Source: Nitriliruptoraceae bacterium (GTDB lineage: Bacteria; Actinomycetota; Nitriliruptoria; Nitriliruptorales; Nitriliruptoraceae). From it: DNA of 37,763 bases. This document shows, one piece after another, positions 17,528 through 25,066 of this stretch (the first letter of the stretch is position 1; every line of letters starts with the position of its first letter). Both the position numbers and the translations under genes were made by a program. The stretch covers positions 1-37,763 of the forward strand of contig PWLR01000123.1 of NCBI GenBank assembly GCA_003558435.1, read 5' to 3'. Under the pieces are notes generated by a model. It had not been told where the DNA came from. It worked only from the letters and a program-made list of their open reading frames with translations, and searched no databases.

Positions 17528-17756
17528 GACGAGGGTCGGTGAGCTCAAGCTCGGGACCCCGTCTGCCGACGGGTCGGATGGAGCGTTCACCGAGGGATCC
17601 GCGTGCGGATCGGTCCCGGCCGTGACGCTTCCCCCGCGCGTCGGGCCTCGTGCGGCACACTGGCAACATCAGCCACGCCGGCGACATCGGTGAGGCCGCC
17701 GTGCCAGGAGGCTCGTCGCACAGGGTCATCACCGCCAGCGCATCGTGGAGGAACGT

Positions 17757-19250
17757 GTGAGCACGCTCGGGGAAGGCTCGACGCGCGTCGGGCCAGGGGC
17801 CCGGCGTCGCAACGCGACCTCGCCCCGGACCACCCTGTTCACGTCCGTCGCCGCGACGCTCGTCGGGGCGATGCTCGCGACCCTCGTCGGGGTCCCTGGC
17901 GAGGTCGCGGCACAGGAGGCCCCGAGCGACGCGCTCGAACGCGATCTGGAGGAGGTCGAGCGCGAGGCCTCGCAGCTCGAGTCGGACCTCGGCGGGGTCA
18001 GGACCGACATCGGCCTCGCGGAGATCGAGCTCGCGCAGATCGGGGCCCGTCTCGCCGACGCGCGCGGCAGACTGAACAGCGCCGAGGGCCAGGTCGCGCT
18101 CGGCGAGGCGGCGCTCGCCGACTCGTTGCGTGAGCGGGACGCCGCGCAGGCGTCACTGGCCTCCGCCACACGCCTGCTGGAGGTCTCGGAGGCCGAGCTC
18201 GACAGCGAGGAATCGCTGCTGAACGAGCAGATCGTCCAGACCTTCAAGTACGGGACCGTCGGAGCCCAACGGGGGGCCATGGCGCTCGAGGTGTTGCGTC
18301 GGGCGGACGATCCGAACGCGTTCGCCGTCGGGCTCAAGCAGCTACGGACGGTCGTGGACGTGCAGGACAGCACCGTGACACGTGTGTTCGAGTTGCGCGA
18401 CGACCGGGCGTCACTGGCCGATGCTGCCGCCCGCGCCCAGGGGCGCGCGACGCAGACGGCGTTCGACGCGAAGGAGACCCTCGAGATCCTCGAGGAGCTG
18501 CGTGAGGACGCGGACCGGGTCGCCCTGGAAGTCACCTCGGAGGAAGCGGCCCAGGCCGCCGTGCTGGCCTCGCTCCGGACCAACGAGAGCGACACGGCGG
18601 CGCTGCTGGAGCGGGTCTCGGCCCGCCAGGTCGAACTCGAACGCGACCTCGCCGCGCAACGGGCGCGCGAGGAAGCGGCGCGGCGGGCTGCCGAAGAGGC
18701 GACGCGACGCGAGGCCGAGGCCGCTGCCGCAGCGGCAGACGCCGCCGGAAGCGCGGGCACCAGCGGCTCATCGGGTGGTGGCGGCGGTGGACGGTTGTCG
18801 ACCCCCGGCGCCTCCGGCGGCGCCTCGGTCACCGGCATCGTCTGCCCCGTCGTGGGCGCGGTGGCAGGTCGGGACTACTCGAACGACTGGGGCTACCCGC
18901 GTTCCGGCGGTCGCTACCACCAGGGCAACGACATGTTCGCGAACCGGGGCACCCCCGTGGTCGCCGTGGCCGACGGCGTGGTGACGAAGTGGAACCCGCC
19001 CTCGTCACCGACCAAACTGGGCGGCATCACCGTGACCTACCGGATCGGTGATGGCAGCGAGTGGTACAACGCCCACCTCGACGACGTGGCCGCCGGGGTC
19101 TCGCCCGGAGCCTCGGTGGTACGTGGCCAGCAGATCGGCACGGTCGGGAACACCGGTAACGCCAGGACCACGCCGCCGCACCTGCACATCGGGCGTCGGC
19201 AGGGCGGGATGTGGGTCAACCCCTGGCCGACGACCAGCCCGGTGTGCTGA
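17757..19250 (+). CDS. Secreted M23 peptidase with coiled coil (murein hydrolase activator type)
   Basis: A 497-residue exported protein. A basic N-terminus and hydrophobic stretch (residues about 27-50, ending VPGEVAAQE) form a signal peptide or anchor. Residues about 55-330 are a long charged coiled coil rich in Glu, Ala, Arg and Leu, followed by a Gly/Ser linker. The C-terminal M23 domain has the zinc ligands in YHQGND (His388, Asp392) and HLH (His475, His477), with AHLDD between them. All ligands are present, so it should be an active endopeptidase, unlike degenerate EnvC proteins. Family members cut peptidoglycan cross-links and act in cell division or wall turnover. The GTG start has GGAGG 5 bases upstream. 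Confidence 0.88.
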   Translation: MSTLGEGSTRVGPGARRRNATSPRTTLFTSVAATLVGAMLATLVGVPGEVAAQEAPSDALERDLEEVEREASQLESDLGGVRTDIGLAEIELAQIGARLADARGRLNSAEGQVALGEAALADSLRERDAAQASLASATRLLEVSEAELDSEESLLNEQIVQTFKYGTVGAQRGAMALEVLRRADDPNAFAVGLKQLRTVVDVQDSTVTRVFELRDDRASLADAAARAQGRATQTAFDAKETLEILEELREDADRVALEVTSEEAAQAAVLASLRTNESDTAALLERVSARQVELERDLAAQRAREEAARRAAEEATRREAEAAAAAADAAGSAGTSGSSGGGGGGRLSTPGASGGASVTGIVCPVVGAVAGRDYSNDWGYPRSGGRYHQGNDMFANRGTPVVAVADGVVTKWNPPSSPTKLGGITVTYRIGDGSEWYNAHLDDVAAGVSPGASVVRGQQIGTVGNTGNARTTPPHLHIGRRQGGMWVNPWPTTSPVC

Positions 19251-19276
19251 GACGAACCCGAGCCGGTGCGCACGGT

Positions 19277-19933
19277 TCAGCGGGCGGAACGCGCGCCCGG
19301 CGGCGTCGGTGTCCCCATCGCCAGCCACGGTAGGCAGACGTGGACCAGCGGGCCGATGGTGACGGCGAACACCACCGTTCCCGCCCCCACCGTTCCGCCC
19401 AGGACCCAGCCGAGCCCCAACGCCGTGAACTCGATGGTGGCCCGAGCGACCCCGACCGGCCAACCACGGCGCGCGAGTCCGGTCATGACCCCGTCACGTG
19501 GCCCCGATCCGAGACCGACGCCGAGGTAGAACCCCGAGCCGATCGCGAACAGCAGCGGTCCAGCCAGCATCATCGGGATCCGGGCCGCGAGCAGCTCGGG
19601 TGTTGGCAGCACCAACAGGGCGAGGTCGATGACCACGCCGATGACCAGCACGTTGAGCACCGTGCCGATCCCCGGTCGCTCCAGCAACGGGATCCACAGC
19701 AGCAGCACCCCCGCGCCGACCGCGATGCTCATGGTCCCGATGGGGACCCCCGTCAGGTTCGACAACCCCTGGTGGAGCACGTCCCAGGGGCCGAGGCCGA
19801 GCTCCGCCGCGACCATCAGCGCGATGCCGAGCCCGCACAGACCCAGGCCGAGCAGCAGTCGCGGGAGACGTCGACGCAGCTCCGGACCCGTCGATCGCGC
19901 CCGGCGTTCGGCACGACCCGGTGCCTGGGTCAT
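19277..19933 (-). CDS. YczE/YitT-like integral membrane protein
   Basis: A 218-residue protein with about five helices. Family marks are GLGLCGLGIALMVAAELGLGPWDVLHQGLSNLTGVPIGT near the N-terminus and GSGFYLGVGLGSGPRDGVMTGLARR in the middle; the paired GLGP(W/R)D motifs are typical of the YczE/YyaS/YitT group. The function of the family is not established. The ATG overlaps the stop of the GNAT gene (ATGA), so the two are translationally coupled; an open frame to 19957 inside that gene is not used. The 26 bases between its stop and the convergent M23 gene are too short for a clear terminator. Confidence 0.82.
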   Translation of the reverse strand: MTQAPGRAERRARSTGPELRRRLPRLLLGLGLCGLGIALMVAAELGLGPWDVLHQGLSNLTGVPIGTMSIAVGAGVLLLWIPLLERPGIGTVLNVLVIGVVIDLALLVLPTPELLAARIPMMLAGPLLFAIGSGFYLGVGLGSGPRDGVMTGLARRGWPVGVARATIEFTALGLGWVLGGTVGAGTVVFAVTIGPLVHVCLPWLAMGTPTPPGARSAR

Positions 19934-20778
19934 CGCTCGTCTCGACGCTGCAACCACCCGTCGAGTTCGTCCTGTAGCTCATCGAGCTCCGCGCCCGCGG
20001 CCGCCTCGGCCGACGCCACATCGGTGTCGGCCGAGTCCTCTTTCCGGGACTTCGGTTCGTTGCGGTCCTGACCGCGGCGCCACCGGCTCCAGATGGGCGG
20101 CAGGATGCTCGCCAACCGTCGCTGTTCGCGGGCGAGTTCGAGGAACGCCCGTCCCGCTCCGGACGCCGGAACATCCGAGTCGTCCTCCGGGACCGCGAGA
20201 TCCACCCGCCACAGCCCGTCGGTCTCGAGCTCACGATGCGCGCCGAGGTGGTCGAAGACCTCGAGCATCCCGACGTTGCCGTCGAGCACGTAGCTGCGGA
20301 ACACCTCGATGCCCTCGTCGCGGGCCCGCGAGGCGAGCGCCCCCAGCAGCATCGTCCCGGCGCCCTGCCCGTGGTACTCGTCAGCCACGGTGATCGCGGC
20401 TTCGGCGACCTCCGGCTCGTAGGGCTCGCGGATGAAGCGCGCGACGCCCACGCCGGGTCGGTCCGGCCGCCCGCGGTCGATCGCCACGATCGCCTCGTGA
20501 TCGTGGTGATCGACCTGTGTCAGCTCGTCGAGCTGCTTCTCGCTGAGGCGGTCGACCGAACTGTGGAAGCGGAGGTACCGGGACGAGGGGGACAGCCGGG
20601 CCAGGCCCTCGGCGAGCCGTTCGCGGTCGCTCGGTCGGATCTGGCGCAACAACACCTCGGTGCCGTCGCGCAGGGTCGTTTCACGTGACCACTCGTCCGA
20701 GCCCACGGCGAGAGGGTCCGGCGCGGGGGCGCCATCATCGGTTTGGTCCGGCGTACTGGACTCGGTGGGGTCGGACAT
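19930..20778 (-). CDS. GNAT-family N-acetyltransferase
   Basis: A 282-residue protein. After about 35 disordered acidic residues, an N-terminal strand-helix (LRDGTEVLLRQIRPSDRERLAEGLARLSPSSRYLRF) matches acetyltransferases of the Pat type. The acetyl-CoA loop is AITVADEYHGQGAGTMLLGALASRA. A charged tail of about 90 residues, rich in Glu, Asp and Arg, follows the fold and may bind a partner. The substrate is unknown; the N-terminal signature is often seen in protein lysine acetyltransferase-like domains. The ATG lies 7 bases after a TACCGT box without a ribosome site, indicating a leaderless message. It is the first gene of a two-gene unit with the YczE-like protein. Confidence 0.85.
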   Translation of the reverse strand: MSDPTESSTPDQTDDGAPAPDPLAVGSDEWSRETTLRDGTEVLLRQIRPSDRERLAEGLARLSPSSRYLRFHSSVDRLSEKQLDELTQVDHHDHEAIVAIDRGRPDRPGVGVARFIREPYEPEVAEAAITVADEYHGQGAGTMLLGALASRARDEGIEVFRSYVLDGNVGMLEVFDHLGAHRELETDGLWRVDLAVPEDDSDVPASGAGRAFLELAREQRRLASILPPIWSRWRRGQDRNEPKSRKEDSADTDVASAEAAAGAELDELQDELDGWLQRRDER

Positions 20779-20785
20779 GGGACGG

Positions 20786-20791
20786 ACGGTA
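20786..20791 (-). promoter_or_regulatory. -10 box of a probable leaderless promoter (GNAT gene)
   Basis: TACCGT on the minus strand ends 7 bases before the ATG at 20778. A divergent TAGGCT box lies about 30 bases away. Confidence 0.55.
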
Positions 20792-20821
20792 GCGGAGCGT
20801 GGCACCGGGGCTGGCGGCGTC

Positions 20822-20827
20822 TAGGCT
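20822..20827 (+). promoter_or_regulatory. -10 box candidate for the 31-residue microprotein
   Basis: TAGGCT lies 40 bases before the GTG at 20868, which would give a leader of roughly 34 bases containing a strong ribosome site. Confidence 0.45.
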
Positions 20828-20867
20828 GCGGCGCCGCTCGCGGACGGGCGACAAGGAGGTTGTTCAG

Positions 20868-20963
20868 GTGACACTCATCCAGTGGCTGCTCGTACTGGCG
20901 GCGGCGACGATCGTCGGTGCGCTCGTCACCGGAGCGATCGCCTGGTGGATCCTGTTCGCATGA
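20868..20963 (+). CDS. 31-residue membrane microprotein
   Basis: A GTG start preceded by a near-perfect AAGGAGGT (20853-20860) and 7 bases of spacing opens a 31-codon frame ending in TGA. The peptide begins MTLIQWLLVLAAATIVG and ends AIAWWILFA. It is hydrophobic along its whole length, with a glycine-containing centre and a WW pair near the end, enough for one membrane helix. Third codon positions are mostly G or C. A TAGGCT box 40 bases upstream gives it its own promoter, divergent from the GNAT gene. A short GC hairpin follows the stop. I know no family; it could be a regulatory partner of a membrane protein. Confidence 0.65.
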   Translation: MTLIQWLLVLAAATIVGALVTGAIAWWILFA

Positions 20964-20965
20964 CG

Positions 20966-20981
20966 CGGCCCCGCGGGGTCG
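20966..20981. terminator. Short GC hairpin between convergent genes
   Basis: CGGCCCC and GGGGTCG can pair (one G-U) around a tight turn. It lies just after the microprotein stop and before the end of the convergent DapA-family gene. It is weak evidence for termination. Confidence 0.3.
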
Positions 20982-21014
20982 GCTCCTGCCCGGGGCGATC
21001 GGGGCGCCCAGGGC

Positions 21015-21875
21015 TCACGCTCCGGGGTAGCTGTCCCGTGGCGCCATGCCGATCTCGCGGAGCCGGCGGGTGATGGCCCGCTTGGTGGTGGCTCCGAGCG
21101 GCTGACCTCCGCGTGTGCGCCCCGAGGCGATGACCCCCCGCTGCCGCCACGCTTCCTTGCGGACCCGCAAGCCCGCTGAACCCGCCTCCAGGCGCAGATA
21201 CGGCAGCACCGCGAGGAACGCGTCGAGCGGCATGGGCCCCTCGTCCGGAGCCTCGGCCAGCACCTGGTGGAGGTGTTCGGGGACCGCGGAGGCGGCGATC
21301 GTCCCCCGTGCGCCGGCCTCGAGTTCCTCGGGGAGGAACAAGCCCCCGAGACCACCGAGCGCTCGGCAGTTGCCCGCGGCGACCAGGGCGACGGCATCCG
21401 GCGTCGGTGTCGCCTCGACGAGGATCGCGTCGGCCGCGAGGTCGGCCGCGAGGTCGATCGGTGGGACCGGAACCGGCGATCCGGCAGGATGGTGCAGCCA
21501 CAGCGGGAGACCCGTCCCGGCGATGTCGGTCAACTGCTCACCCACCCGCTGGTGATCGGAGACGATGGTGGCTACGAGCCCATCCGCGCCGGCCGCGCCA
21601 GCGCGGTGGGCGCGCGTCACGGCCGCAGCGTCGACGACGCCGACCCCGACGAACACCGGGAGTCCCGAACCGCCCTCGCGGAGTGCCCGCACCACCAGGT
21701 CGCGTTCCTCCGGGTCGAGCGATCCGGGCTCGCCACCGGCGGCCTCGAGCGCGATCAACACCGAGCACCCGGCTGCGGCGTAGGTCGCAGCCAACGCGGT
21801 CACACCATCGCGATCGAGCGCTCCGTCGTCGTGGAAAGCGGTTGGAACAGCGGCGACGAGCGATCGGTTCTCCAT
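21015..21875 (-). CDS. DapA-family TIM-barrel protein lacking the usual active-site Lys and Tyr
   Basis: A 286-residue protein of dihydrodipicolinate synthase/N-acetylneuraminate lyase size. The fold is recognisable: LVAAVPTAFHDDGALDRDGVTALA at the start, then SLDPEERDLVVRALRE, LPVFVGVGVVDAAAVTRAHRAGAAGADGLV and ALGGLGGLFLPEEL. The Schiff-base lysine normally seen in the (I/V)KEA motif is replaced by Val153 in ILVEATPTPD, and the catalytic tyrosine of the YN(x)P motif is replaced by His128 in LWLHHPAG. It is therefore unlikely to be a normal lyase or synthase, and may be a repurposed or non-catalytic member. The ATG is 6 bases after a TACGGT box (leaderless type). It is divergent from the molybdoenzyme. 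Confidence 0.8.
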   Translation of the reverse strand: MENRSLVAAVPTAFHDDGALDRDGVTALAATYAAAGCSVLIALEAAGGEPGSLDPEERDLVVRALREGGSGLPVFVGVGVVDAAAVTRAHRAGAAGADGLVATIVSDHQRVGEQLTDIAGTGLPLWLHHPAGSPVPVPPIDLAADLAADAILVEATPTPDAVALVAAGNCRALGGLGGLFLPEELEAGARGTIAASAVPEHLHQVLAEAPDEGPMPLDAFLAVLPYLRLEAGSAGLRVRKEAWRQRGVIASGRTRGGQPLGATTKRAITRRLREIGMAPRDSYPGA

Positions 21876-21881
21876 GGGCCG

Positions 21882-21887
21882 ACCGTA
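21882..21887 (-). promoter_or_regulatory. -10 box of a probable leaderless promoter (DapA-family gene)
   Basis: TACGGT on the minus strand ends 6 bases before the ATG at 21875, with no Shine-Dalgarno sequence. Confidence 0.5.
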
Positions 21888-21938
21888 GCGTCCGCGGCAC
21901 CGAACCTCTCCCACACCGGCGTCGCCTGGCCGTTCCCT

Positions 21939-22004
21939 GCCTCCGCCCTGGTCCTTCCCGCCCTCCGCCCTGGTCCTTCCCGCCCTCCGCCCTGGTCCTT
22001 CCCG
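21939..22004. repeat. 22-base tandem repeat, three copies
   Basis: Three head-to-tail 22-base units, each containing CTCCGCCCTGGTCCTTCCCG. The second (21961-21982) and third (21983-22004) are identical and the first differs at one base. The block ends 14 bases before the molybdoenzyme start, just upstream of its GAGGAG ribosome site, so it lies in the leader or promoter. Confidence 0.92.
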
Positions 22005-22018
22005 CCCGAGGAGTCCCC

Positions 22019-23629
22019 GTGTCCATCCGCCGATCGGCGATCGCCGGCATCGCTGCGGTCGTTCTCGCCTTGGGCGTGGCCGAGTTGTCGGCCGGGCTGC
22101 TGGCTGGTGCGCCGTCGCCCCTGGACGCTCTGGGACAGCAGGTCGTGGGGCTGCTGCCCGGAGGGATACTCACCTTCGCCATCGAGACCTTCGGGACCGC
22201 GAACCGCGCGGTACTGACCGCGGTATCGGTCCTGGTCGCATCCGGGCTGGGGGCGGCGATGGGCGTCGCGTCGCGCGATTCGATGACACCGGCCGCCATC
22301 GCGTTCCTGCTGGCCGCCGGTCTGGCCTTCTTCGCCTCGTTGTCCCAGCCGGGTGCGGGTGCCGCCTCCGTCCTCGCCGTGCTCACCTCGGCGGTCGTGA
22401 TGGGGTTCGGGCTGTTCGTACGGCTGCGGTCCGAGGTGATGGCGACACCGCCGGCCGAGCCGGCGGGAGAGGTCACGGCGGAGGCGGTCGCTGCCGGGTC
22501 CGTGCGAGCGCCCGCGGCGGGGCGTTCGCATCGTCACGGTGACGGGACCGAACGCGATCGGGGACGTCGCTCGTTCCTGCAGATGGCGGTCGGTGGTGTG
22601 ACCATCGGGGCGGTCGGTGGGATCGTCGGACGAGGGTTGCTCGGAGGCCGTGGCGGTCCGCTCGTGGATCCCGCGGGTCTGGCACTACCGGCACCGCAAC
22701 GTGCGCTGTCCGCGGTCCCCGCCTCCGCGGACCTCGCTCGTGAACTGCCGGGCGTCGCGCCCTTGTTCACCCCCAACGATGACTTCTTCCGGATCGACAC
22801 CGCGATCGCGGTGCCCCAGATCGATCCCGCCGGCTGGACGATGCGGATCCACGGCCTGGTGGAGCGCGAGCTCGTGCTCGACTACGACGAGCTGTTGTCA
22901 CGTCCGATGCGCGAGGTCGACGCCACGATCTCCTGTGTCTCGAACGAGGTCGGTGGGGACCTGGTGGGCAACGCCAGATGGCTGGGTGTCCCGCTCCGCG
23001 ACCTGCTGGAGGAGGCCGGTCCGTCGACTGGGGCCGAGCAGGTGATGGGCCGGTCGGTGGACGGGTGGACCGGTGGCTTCCCCCTGGAGCTGGCACTCGA
23101 CGGGCGTGAGGCGTTGGTCGCCGTGGCGATGAACGGCGAGGCCCTGCCGACCCGGCACGGGTTCCCCGCCAGGCTGGTGGTTCCCGGCATCTACGGCTAC
23201 GTGTCGGCGACGAAGTGGCTCGCGGGGATCGAGCTGACCACGTGGGACGTCGACGGCTACTGGGTGCCGCGAGGGTGGTCGAAGCAGGGCCCGGTCAAGA
23301 CCATGGCTCGCATCGACGTGCCCGGGTCCGATGGCTCGGTCGATCCCGGCGAGACGATCGTGGCGGGGGTCGCCTGGGCACCCACGCGGGGGATCTCCCG
23401 GGTCGAGCTCCGCGTGGACGAGGGGGATTGGCGCGAGGCTGAGCTCCTCGACGCGCTGTCGGAGGACACCTGGGTGCAGTGGCGGCTCGCGCTCGAGCTG
23501 CCCGCAGGTGATCACGAGGTGACCGTCCGTGCGATCGACGGCGAGGGGGAGCTGCAGCCACAGGGCCCCCGACCTCCCGCGCCCGACGGGGCGGAGGGAT
23601 GGCACACACTCCGCGTTCGGGCGGGCTGA
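22019..23629 (+). CDS. Membrane-anchored molybdopterin oxidoreductase (sulfite oxidase family)
   Basis: A 536-residue protein. Residues 1-140 form about four hydrophobic helices; a polar loop of about 40 residues follows, then a twin-arginine motif RRSFLQ (183-188) before another hydrophobic segment. The molybdopterin domain starts near residue 250. The likely molybdenum ligand is Cys306 in TISCVSNEVGG, followed by ARWLGVPLRDLL and HGFPARLVVPGIYGY. A C-terminal Ig-like dimerisation domain (ISRVELRVDEGDWREAEL) completes the sulfite oxidase layout. The enzyme domain should face the outside of the membrane. Its substrate and electron acceptor are unknown; no haem domain is fused. The GTG start has GAGGAG 5 bases upstream. 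A GGCGCC-GGG-GGCGCC hairpin follows at 23654-23668. Confidence 0.9.
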   Translation: MSIRRSAIAGIAAVVLALGVAELSAGLLAGAPSPLDALGQQVVGLLPGGILTFAIETFGTANRAVLTAVSVLVASGLGAAMGVASRDSMTPAAIAFLLAAGLAFFASLSQPGAGAASVLAVLTSAVVMGFGLFVRLRSEVMATPPAEPAGEVTAEAVAAGSVRAPAAGRSHRHGDGTERDRGRRSFLQMAVGGVTIGAVGGIVGRGLLGGRGGPLVDPAGLALPAPQRALSAVPASADLARELPGVAPLFTPNDDFFRIDTAIAVPQIDPAGWTMRIHGLVERELVLDYDELLSRPMREVDATISCVSNEVGGDLVGNARWLGVPLRDLLEEAGPSTGAEQVMGRSVDGWTGGFPLELALDGREALVAVAMNGEALPTRHGFPARLVVPGIYGYVSATKWLAGIELTTWDVDGYWVPRGWSKQGPVKTMARIDVPGSDGSVDPGETIVAGVAWAPTRGISRVELRVDEGDWREAELLDALSEDTWVQWRLALELPAGDHEVTVRAIDGEGELQPQGPRPPAPDGAEGWHTLRVRAG

Positions 23630-23653
23630 ACCCACGTCGGTGCCACCACGAAG

Positions 23654-23668
23654 GGCGCCGGGGGCGCC
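23654..23668 (+). terminator. Candidate hairpin after the molybdoenzyme gene
   Basis: GGCGCC-GGG-GGCGCC lies about 25 bases after the stop. The stem is only 6 bp and both arms are self-complementary, so termination is possible but not secure. A TACCAT box at 23675-23680 just beyond could start the next transcript. Confidence 0.35.
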
Positions 23669-23807
23669 TGCGCATACCATGGGCGCACGCGCCGTGCGAT
23701 GGACGCCCGTCCGACGGTGTGTCAGGCTTCGCGCCGTCGAGACCCGGATCGCCCCGCGGACCGATGCCATCCCCGGATGTCCCGCCTCCCCAGCCCTCGG
23801 AGACCAC

Positions 23808-25064
23808 GTGCGTCGAGCCGCTGCCCTCGGCGCGGTCATGGCCACCGTGCTGCTGGCAGCCTGTGCGTCCGCCCAGGCGCCGGCCGAACCGATCGCGCTG
23901 CGGGTGGTCATGGCCGACGACTGGGCCTCGGCGCCCGTGGTCGGTCGGGTGATCGATGCCTTCGAGCGGGACAACCCGGGCGTCCGGGTCCAGGTGCAGC
24001 CCTCGCCCTTCTCGCAGATCCCCGAGTTGGTCACCGCGGCGAACGAGTTGGGGCAGCCCTACGAACTCGCCCACTGGCATGCGTTCGCGGCCGCGGCGGC
24101 CGGTACCGCCCAGCCGATCGACGACCTCTGGGACGAGGCAGGTCTGCGGATCGAGGACTTCCTGCCCGGCGCCATCGACGACGTCACCTGGGAGGGCGAG
24201 CGCTACGGCGTTCCCCTGGATGTCAATGCGCTCGTGTTGATGGCCAACGCGGATCAGCTCCGCGACGCCGGGATCACCCCCGCCGATCTCCTCACCCCGG
24301 AGCGGTTCCGGGTGTCGGCAGCGATGCTGCGTCGGGACACCGACGCCGATCACGCCATCGCGGTCACTGCCAACAGCTGGGCGGCGTACGGCTGGATCAC
24401 GGCGGCGGGGGGGCGACTGATCGACGGTACGGACGCCAGCGGGTCGCCTCGGTTCACGTTCGAGGATCCCCGCAACATCGAAGCGCTCGACCTGCTGGTC
24501 GACATGATCGTCAGCGGGGACGCGCCACCGCCGTTCGCGCCGGATCTGTCCATCGATGCGGTCGCGTCGTTCAGTCAAGGGCTGACCCCCTTGCACGTCT
24601 CGGGCTCGTGGGACCTCCCCATCACCCGGCGGGCGTCGCAGGTCGACGACGGGGTCGAGGACATCGTCATCCTGCCGCTGCCGCAACGCGATCCCGCCGA
24701 CCCCCAGACGGTCCTCGGTGGCTCCAGCCTGTTCGTGCCGCGTGGGGCGGAACACCGTGAGCTCGCGTTCGAACTGATGCTGGCCCTGACCACCGATGAG
24801 ATCGCGCTCGAACTGGCCGGCCAGGAAGGTCGACTACCGGCCCGGGCCTCGGTGTACGACGCCCCCCTGTTCGCCTCCTCCCCGGACCTGGCCGCCTTCG
24901 TCGAACAACTGCCGGATGCGAACGTGATGCCCTTGATCGCCTACCCGGAGGTCGCGGCCGCGTTCCGTGACGGGCTCGAGCGGGCTCTGGCGCAACAGCG
25001 CAGCCCGGCCGAAGCGATGGCCGAGGTCCAGGCCTTCGCGGACCGCTGGGCCGAGGACCGTTGA
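23808..25064 (+). CDS. Extracellular solute-binding lipoprotein without transporter partners
   Basis: A 418-residue protein of the family 1 (sugar-type) binding proteins. The signal peptide ends in a lipobox LLAAC with Cys19 as the lipidated residue. The binding fold shows LRVVMADDWASAPVVGRVIDAFERDNPGVRV, ERYGVPLDVNALVLMANADQLRDAGI, GSWDLPITRRA and a C-terminal PEVAAAFRDGLERALA. Normally such proteins feed an ABC importer, but no permease or ATPase gene is nearby. Instead a histidine kinase gene starts within 3 bases of its stop, so it may deliver a ligand signal to the kinase. The GTG start has GGAG 5 bases upstream; an in-frame ATG at 23679 would put 43 polar residues before the signal peptide and is rejected. 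Confidence 0.85.
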   Translation: MRRAAALGAVMATVLLAACASAQAPAEPIALRVVMADDWASAPVVGRVIDAFERDNPGVRVQVQPSPFSQIPELVTAANELGQPYELAHWHAFAAAAAGTAQPIDDLWDEAGLRIEDFLPGAIDDVTWEGERYGVPLDVNALVLMANADQLRDAGITPADLLTPERFRVSAAMLRRDTDADHAIAVTANSWAAYGWITAAGGRLIDGTDASGSPRFTFEDPRNIEALDLLVDMIVSGDAPPPFAPDLSIDAVASFSQGLTPLHVSGSWDLPITRRASQVDDGVEDIVILPLPQRDPADPQTVLGGSSLFVPRGAEHRELAFELMLALTTDEIALELAGQEGRLPARASVYDAPLFASSPDLAAFVEQLPDANVMPLIAYPEVAAAFRDGLERALAQQRSPAEAMAEVQAFADRWAEDR

Positions 25065-25066
25065 TC

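Noticed and set aside
23679..23807. Upstream ATG start for the binding lipoprotein
   Set aside because: It would add 43 polar, arginine-rich residues before the signal peptide, which is incompatible with export; GTG 23808 has a ribosome site.
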